Source of the DNA: Pseudoscleropodium purum
Taxonomy: Eukaryota; Streptophyta; Bryopsida; Hypnales; Brachytheciaceae
Length of the DNA: 64,000 nt
Reading direction: 5' to 3'
Assembly: GCA_963969395.1 (NCBI GenBank)
Contig: OZ017796.1
Coordinates: 8,620,501 to 8,684,500 of the forward strand
The notes under the pieces are model-generated. The model saw only the letters and a program-made list of their open reading frames with translations. It searched no databases and had not been told where the DNA came from. The position numbers and the translations under genes were made by a program. Of the stretch, positions 59,055 to 64,000 are shown piece after piece. The first letter of the stretch is position 1. Every line of letters starts with the position of its first letter.

Positions 59055-60185
59055 ATGCAAAAATGGAAGAAGAGAACCATAGGATTGTATGGCATGTATT
59101 GCAATGTGCAAATAAAGCCTTCTCTAGATGGACAATGAATGAATGTTATGGATGAATTTCATTTGCATATCATCTTTATGGTAGTACCTTTTTTGTTGTG
59201 AGAGAGGCTAGGCTATCAATTTTGGCCCTATTTACAACATTTGAATGGTAAATCAACTACCTTAAATAAAAAATTTTAACAACTTGACTTTTTTAAATTC
59301 TATTTTTTATAATTTATATTTCAATAATTTTACATTACTATTTTTAGATCTAACATCATTGTTTATGACTCTAATATGCTTATTTTTTTAGTAAAATGTC
59401 TTAATGAGCGCTCAAATTTAAACACTCATCACTCAACATTCATTGTTCATTACTCTCTACTCTAGCATTGTTGTCCAAGGACATACATATTCTCAAAATA
59501 ATTAACAAACCTGCATCTTGAACAAAATAAAATTTAGATTCCAAAGAGGCTCATTGTAAGAAAAAAAATTGAACCTAATATATAGAGGGAACCCTCTTTA
59601 ATACTAGAGGATCATCATGAAGTGAAAAAATCAATTTGGTCTTTAAAGTCAATGTTCTAGATGAAAGGTTTGAAATGACAAAAATGAATTAAACAAACCA
59701 TTATAGAATTAATTGTTACATTTCTCCAAATAAACCTTCACAATATTCTTTGGTTCCAAGGAATTCTAAACCATAGCCAAACTACAATGTAGGATTAGTT
59801 GTTACATTTTTCCAAATGAACCTTGAAGGTGCTATTTGGTTTCGAGGAGCCCTAAACCATCCTCAAAATAGTTAATAAAGTTTTGTGGTCAACAATGTAA
59901 ATCTTAATAATTTTTGAAAAAAAATGGAATTTTTTTAATTCCATTCTATTTTCTAGAACATGTACTATAATATGCAAATGAAGCCTTTTTTAGATGGACG
60001 ATGAATGGATGATATGAATGAATGATATAAATGAATGGATGTCCCTTCATGCAACATTTAACTACAACATTGATTATTTTAAATAAATAAATAAATTTTA
60101 AATTTTGGTTTCTAACATAATGCTAGTTGCTCCCTACTCACACTTGAGCATTGTTGCACGCAAATGTATTGAAGTGTATAGTCAC
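59055..60185. repeat. Diverged direct repeats of about 230-450 bp
   Basis: Bases 59055-59500 and 59955-60185 share, in order, TGCAAAT(A/G)AAGCCTT, TAGATGGAC.ATGAATG, ACAACATT, TTAAATAAA, CTCTA or CTCCCTACT and GCATTGTTG. They could be the ends of a small unrecognised element or a duplication. Confidence 0.4.
59704..59882. repeat. Tandem duplication of about 88-90 bp
   Basis: Two adjacent units share TTAGTTGTTACATTTTTCCAAA or TTAATTGTTACATTTCTCCA, then AACCTT, TTTGGTT.C.AGGA and CTAAACCAT. Confidence 0.65.
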
Positions 60186-60529
60186 TCCAAAAGCAGGTAA
60201 AAAGACCTATCTTTGTAGGCATACATAGGATGGAAAGTTTGATCTTGCAAGTGGACCAAATGACTTCAATGAAGAAAACAATGTACATCATTCATTCCCT
60301 TATCACCCCCTTTGGACTTCCCAAATTGTGGATGAAAATGTATTTGCCTTTGTTCCCTAGGGAATTCAAAAGTCATTCATTGGAAATTGTGTCATCCTTC
60401 TAGGGTGAAGTTTTGAGATTCAATTGGGAGATTTTGACACCTCTCTACATTCCAATAGCTTATCACCAATCTCAAAGACCACCTTGTTGAATTTTATAGC
60501 CATTGATATTTGAAGCTAGAAGTGTAGAT
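60186..60529. other. Intergenic DNA, no gene seen
   Basis: AT-rich flank of the hAT-like insertion; bases 60522-60529 are its target duplication. Confidence 0.35.
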
Positions 60530-60835
60530 CAGGGTTGATGAATGTCAACGTCCGCCCCAAAATAGCGTTCGTTTTCTGGACATCCGGACGCTAGCGGACG
60601 CAGCGTCCCGACCGCCGTCGGAAAGCGGACGGGCGGGGCGGGGCGGATGGACGGGGCAGACGACCCGAGGCAGACGCCCAGATCGTGCGGACCAAATCAG
60701 TCCGCGCGTCAATTGGACGGCCATAATTGGACGGACGGGCAGACGGGGGGCAGGCGGATGCTGCGTCCGCCGGGACGCGAATGTCAGCGGACGCTGCGGA
60801 CACAGCGTCCGCGTCCGGACGTCATGTCAACCCTG
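60530..60835. mobile_element. GC-rich non-autonomous hAT-like element with exact 8-bp target duplication
   Basis: The ends are CAGGGTTGATGAATGTCAAC and the inverse CAGGGTTGACATGACGTCCG. The octamer GTGTAGAT lies directly outside both ends (60522-60529 and 60836-60843). The interior is very rich in G and C and in CpG, with many GCGGACG/CGTCCGC words on both strands, and contrasts sharply with AT-rich flanks. 8-bp duplication plus CAGGG-type termini is the hAT signature. No transposase is encoded; open frames inside are by-products of GC content. Intact duplication suggests a fairly recent insertion. Confidence 0.85.
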
Positions 60836-60843
60836 GTGTAGAT

Positions 60844-62700
60844 TGCAATTGTCAGAATTTTTAGATGGATTCAATGTCCTATGTCTATAGACCACTTGGT
60901 GTTCAACTTCATTTTCTTTATTATTACATCATGGTATTCTTAATTTGAGGTAAAAAATAATTTTACATTGATTTTATGATGGGAGTCAATGAAGATAATA
61001 ATTTATTTTTTACTTTACAAAGAGAGATTTTCAAAGAATTATATGGTTAGGATGAAGACTTTTGTCACAAAGTTATGTGCAATGCAATATAATGCACCTA
61101 TAGCTCTTATTTCTCATATGCCTAGTCTTGGATATAGAAATATTTGTCAATAGTTTCTTCTTTTGAACATATATTGCTTACATTTCAAAAATTTGATTTG
61201 AGGAGAGGCCTAGTAGAAAGAGAATGGCAACAAAATATGGTAATGAAGGTCGAATTAGCAATTGATTAGAGTGCATGACTAGTAATAGCATTACACGTAT
61301 GGTTGCTACAAATGTTACTACCTATAATAATGTGCTTTTTAAACTTGATAGGACAAGCTTGTAACCATGGATTCCAGATTCAAAATCCTTTATTGTGTCC
61401 CGGTTGTTGTCATTTTGTAACATTATATGAATAAGAAATTTAAATTCATTTTTTAGAAATGAAATTAATTGTTTTGTATTAGGTGTAAAATTTTCAGATT
61501 TTCTTTTAAAAATTTGAAAGAACCAAGAATTTTTTTTTAAGGCAATTATGAAGAAAATTCGTGTCAAAAACAAAATATGCTCAAAAAATCTGAAATTTAC
61601 ACCACGGTTATATTATAATGTAGGATATTATAGTATAAACCAAAATGATTGTGTTTTTAAAATTCTAAAATCAACAAACCATGGTTATAGGTCCAAAATT
61701 CAAATTATAATAAAATATTGAGTTTCAATACTTTTTCAAAATTTTCAAGTTCAGTAGAAACTAAAATTGATAAAAAATTTATTTCATTAATTAGGATCAA
61801 ATTCAAAAAATTCCATTTTTATGGCTAAAATTCACATCAAGAATAAATAGCAAGAAGTGACTAAGAAATACTAGAAGGATGATGTGAAGATTAAGCATCT
61901 TTTCCTTTAGAAAAATCAATAATAATATAATGAAAGAATTTGCTATACTATTTACTAAAAATGCATTCAAGCAACTTCAAAAAAAATATTGGATAAAAAA
62001 TTATTATTTTCATGATGTAACCCTCTTTGAAATCATTTGAAGGATACAAAATGCTTTCAATAGTGTTTGAAGGTTACTCAGTTAGTAGGACATTGACTTG
62101 GAAGACACTTCCTAAATATACTCAATCTAATTGGAAGCATAGTTTTCTTGATTCATCCCATTGTCCTCAATGTTTTTCATATACATGAGAAGATTACTTT
62201 GATGTTTGGAGATTGAATTCTTATGTCTAATTGTCAAATTATCAATTGCTTAAGTTCAAAGTTTGTATTACACAAGTTAATTCAATAGGTACACCTTACA
62301 ATAACAATCCTAAACTTGTACTAATTTGCAAATTTTTGCAAATTTTCAAGGTGCATGTAAGGTAACAACACCTAAATGTGATCTTATTGCAAAACGAACC
62401 TCTCCCTTTTTTTAACTAAAATGTAGTCACACCTAATATTGAAAATCTAAAGTCAAATTTGAATGGCACTATACCCAATTGCTAGAAAACTCATTTTCTA
62501 TTATTTGATGTCAAACCAGACTTACTAAAAATACATAAAACATACCTTTCTAATAGTGTCAACAAGACCTGACAAAAACTAAGATAGTTTAATAGTATGA
62601 ACCATGTTTTCACTTTGAAACACTTAGAATATTCATAGTTTAGTCATAAAATATCAAAAGCAAACAAACAATATGTTAAATCCTCAATCATTCCTCAAAA
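60844..62700. other. AT-rich intergenic DNA, no gene seen
   Basis: Only chance frames (for example 61322-61573, - strand) in A/T-rich DNA. No repeat with clear borders was recognised. Confidence 0.35.
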
Positions 62701-62760
62701 AGACTCAACAAACTGAAAGCGAAAACCTCGTTGAGATGCTTATTTGGGTACATTCATACC

Positions 62761-62931
62761 TTATTCACCTACGCTAGTACCAGGCAACAACCCCTTTGCA
62801 CAAGACGGATTAAGCATATGATCTCTACATATGACTGATTGCTCACCATCTGCTTGTACTGCTGGACAAATAGAGAAGCATGCAACTGCGATCAAACAGC
62901 CAGACATTGCTGCACAGAAGGATGACTTCAT
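62761..62931 (-). CDS. 56-aa putative secreted peptide
   Basis: The ORF starts with ATG at 62931 and ends with TAA at 62763-62761. The first 27 residues form a good signal peptide: MK start, a hydrophobic core containing CLIAVACFSICPA, and a likely cut after VQA. The mature part would be 29 residues, starting DGEQSVICRDH, with two Cys (residues 35 and 44) that could pair. Codon composition is GC-richer than the AT-rich DNA to its left. It lies 319 bases downstream of the glycine-rich protein gene on the same strand, so it might instead be part of that gene's 3' untranslated region. No TATA box is obvious. I do not recognise a family. Confidence 0.35.
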   Translation of the reverse strand: MKSSFCAAMSGCLIAVACFSICPAVQADGEQSVICRDHMLNPSCAKGLLPGTSVGE

Positions 62932-63250
62932 ATTGAAAATTCATTCACAAATCTGGTAGTGTCATCTCTACGAGATACATTTTAGAGGAACGTCAATGGA
63001 AACGTGTACCAAGTCTTTCAAAACAATTCTGAAGGTGACTAAATACCATTACAGGAATCCTATACAAACGTCACGGCTACAAGAACCGACCTCATGAAAT
63101 GGCGGCAGACAGCCACTTCACGGTGCAAGAGCCGAGAGCTTCCCAGCTACAATGAAATCACGAGCTGCTCTAATCATGAAGAAAACGAAACTGGTGAACA
63201 TGATGGATCCATCAAGTGGGTTGATAGCCAACACTGATCCATTTCTTCCT

Positions 63251-64000
63251 CTATTTCCATTTGTGCTTTCCGCCCATGAATCCCTTTCCACCCATGAATC
63301 CCTTGCCTCTCTTACCACCCTTGTGCTTCTTGCCACCCTTGAATTTTCCATGACCGTATTTGACATTACCATACCCACCGTGCATTCCGGGCACACTGTG
63401 CATACCGGGCACACTGGACATTACACCATGGGATCCGTGTTTGCCACCATGCGAACCGGATCCAGCTTTGTAAACACCATAGGCACCTGCCAATGCTGCA
63501 GCTCCAGCCACAAGACCGCCTGCATAAACAATGGTATCACGTCAATTCCACACACAGCGTTGCAATCAAGATTCTTTTCGTCGAAAGAATTCCAAGCAGC
63601 AAGAAGTCGTTCGATCATCCAAGTCTATGCAAATTCAAAGGCATGCAAGAGAAGATCAGCAATCATGTGACAATATAATCAGTACGTACCAAGTTGAAGC
63701 TTCGAAACTCAAAGCATCAGAAAGCAAGTCGAAGTGCAAACTACAAGTGTTTCATCCTAGAAACCAGTTGAAATCAAATTGAACAAGCTCTTGCTAGATC
63801 TATTCTGCCAAGAGAGTTTACTTCATGTGTCCTTTACGAGTACTGAGTGTACGCGGCTACTTCAGGTTCACAACAAATAGAAAACACAATAACCCTAGAG
63901 AACCCGTTAACAAAATGCAAATCTGAGTCGAAATTCTAAAAACACAGAGTGCAGAGTATGATTGAGCACATACCAACACCAGGTCCGCCAGAGCCATGAG
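63251..64000 (-). CDS. Glycine-rich protein A3/GYP-like, C-terminal two exons (partial)
   Basis: The last exon is 63251-63519. A 454-bp GT-AG intron (63520-63973) separates it from an exon that runs off the window (63974 to beyond 64000). The join restores HGSGGPGVG followed by GLVAGAAALAGAYGVYKAG. This Ala/Gly hydrophobic block is typical of plant proteins with N-terminal GYPP repeats and a His/Gly/Lys-rich tail. The tail here has GGKHGSHG, SVPGMHSVPGMHGGYG, KYGHGKFKGGKKHKGG and ends FMGGKHKWK. The GYPP-type N-terminus would be in the next window. The molecular role of the family is not well defined. The repeated GKGFMG and SVPGMH units show small internal duplications. The other frames across it are shadows. 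Confidence 0.85.

Noticed and set aside
60591..60841. Frames on both strands in the GC-rich hAT-like element
   Set aside because: Stop-poor only because of GC content; the interval is a bounded MITE with target duplication.
63118..63670. Other frames across the glycine-rich protein exon, on both strands
   Set aside because: The frame ending at 63251 with the family-specific tail and a matched GT-AG join is the real one; the rest are shadows of its repeats.
1..64000. tRNA, rRNA and CRISPR-like arrays
   Set aside because: No T-arm/anticodon arrangement, no conserved rRNA words and no regularly spaced short repeats with unique spacers were found by eye; a covariance-model scan was not possible.

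Overview
The window looks like nuclear DNA of a land plant. The evidence is GT-AG introns of about 100-240 bp, a plant-type trehalose-6-phosphate phosphatase (TPP) gene, part of a plant glycine-rich protein gene, and plant transposon families (copia, CACTA, hAT, Stowaway). The compact introns, the AT-rich repeat-filled intergenic DNA and the GC-richer TPP leader would suit a bryophyte or another non-seed plant. That placement is a guess: no organelle, rDNA or marker sequence fixes the species.

Genes are few. The clear one is an 11-exon TPP gene on the + strand (CDS 46436-49461, 436 aa). It has a TATA box at about 44965 and a leader of about 1.4 kb that contains a 68-codon ORF with a membrane-anchor-like end. 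At the right edge, on the - strand, are the last two exons of a GYP/A3-like glycine-rich protein (63251 to beyond 64000). Just downstream of it is a 56-codon ORF with a good signal peptide. Weaker coding candidates lie in GC-richer islands at 30.8-31.3 kb and 39.9-40.1 kb, and a decayed coding-like stretch of unknown origin lies at 53.1-56.2 kb.

Most of the rest is transposon debris. A degenerate Ty1/copia element fills 3.29-7.08 kb (- strand). A Tc1/mariner relic lies at 26.9-30.3 kb, inside inverted and directly repeated end units. Two non-autonomous hAT-like elements keep exact 8-bp target duplications (36.4 and 60.5 kb; the second is strikingly GC-rich). A Stowaway-like element is at 51.2 kb. 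Two ends of one CACTA family are at 1-194 and 56285 onward. A long-inverted-repeat element is at 18.4-19.2 kb.

The most unusual signal is a family of at least ten non-coding elements, about 0.24-1.8 kb long, scattered over the window. Their ends read TTAA-CCCCTAAAG(N)CC and the inverse. A palindromic TTAA flank followed by CCCT-type termini is the layout of piggyBac-superfamily elements. No transposase is seen, so the assignment is inferred from the ends alone. One member (41730-42021) is an almost complete foldback.

Tandem repeats and homopolymers (89-bp units at 33.3-34.35 kb, two long poly-C tracts at 34.7 and 35.2 kb, diverged units at 52.3-52.8 kb and 59.7-59.9 kb) fill other gaps. No tRNA, rRNA or CRISPR array was recognised.
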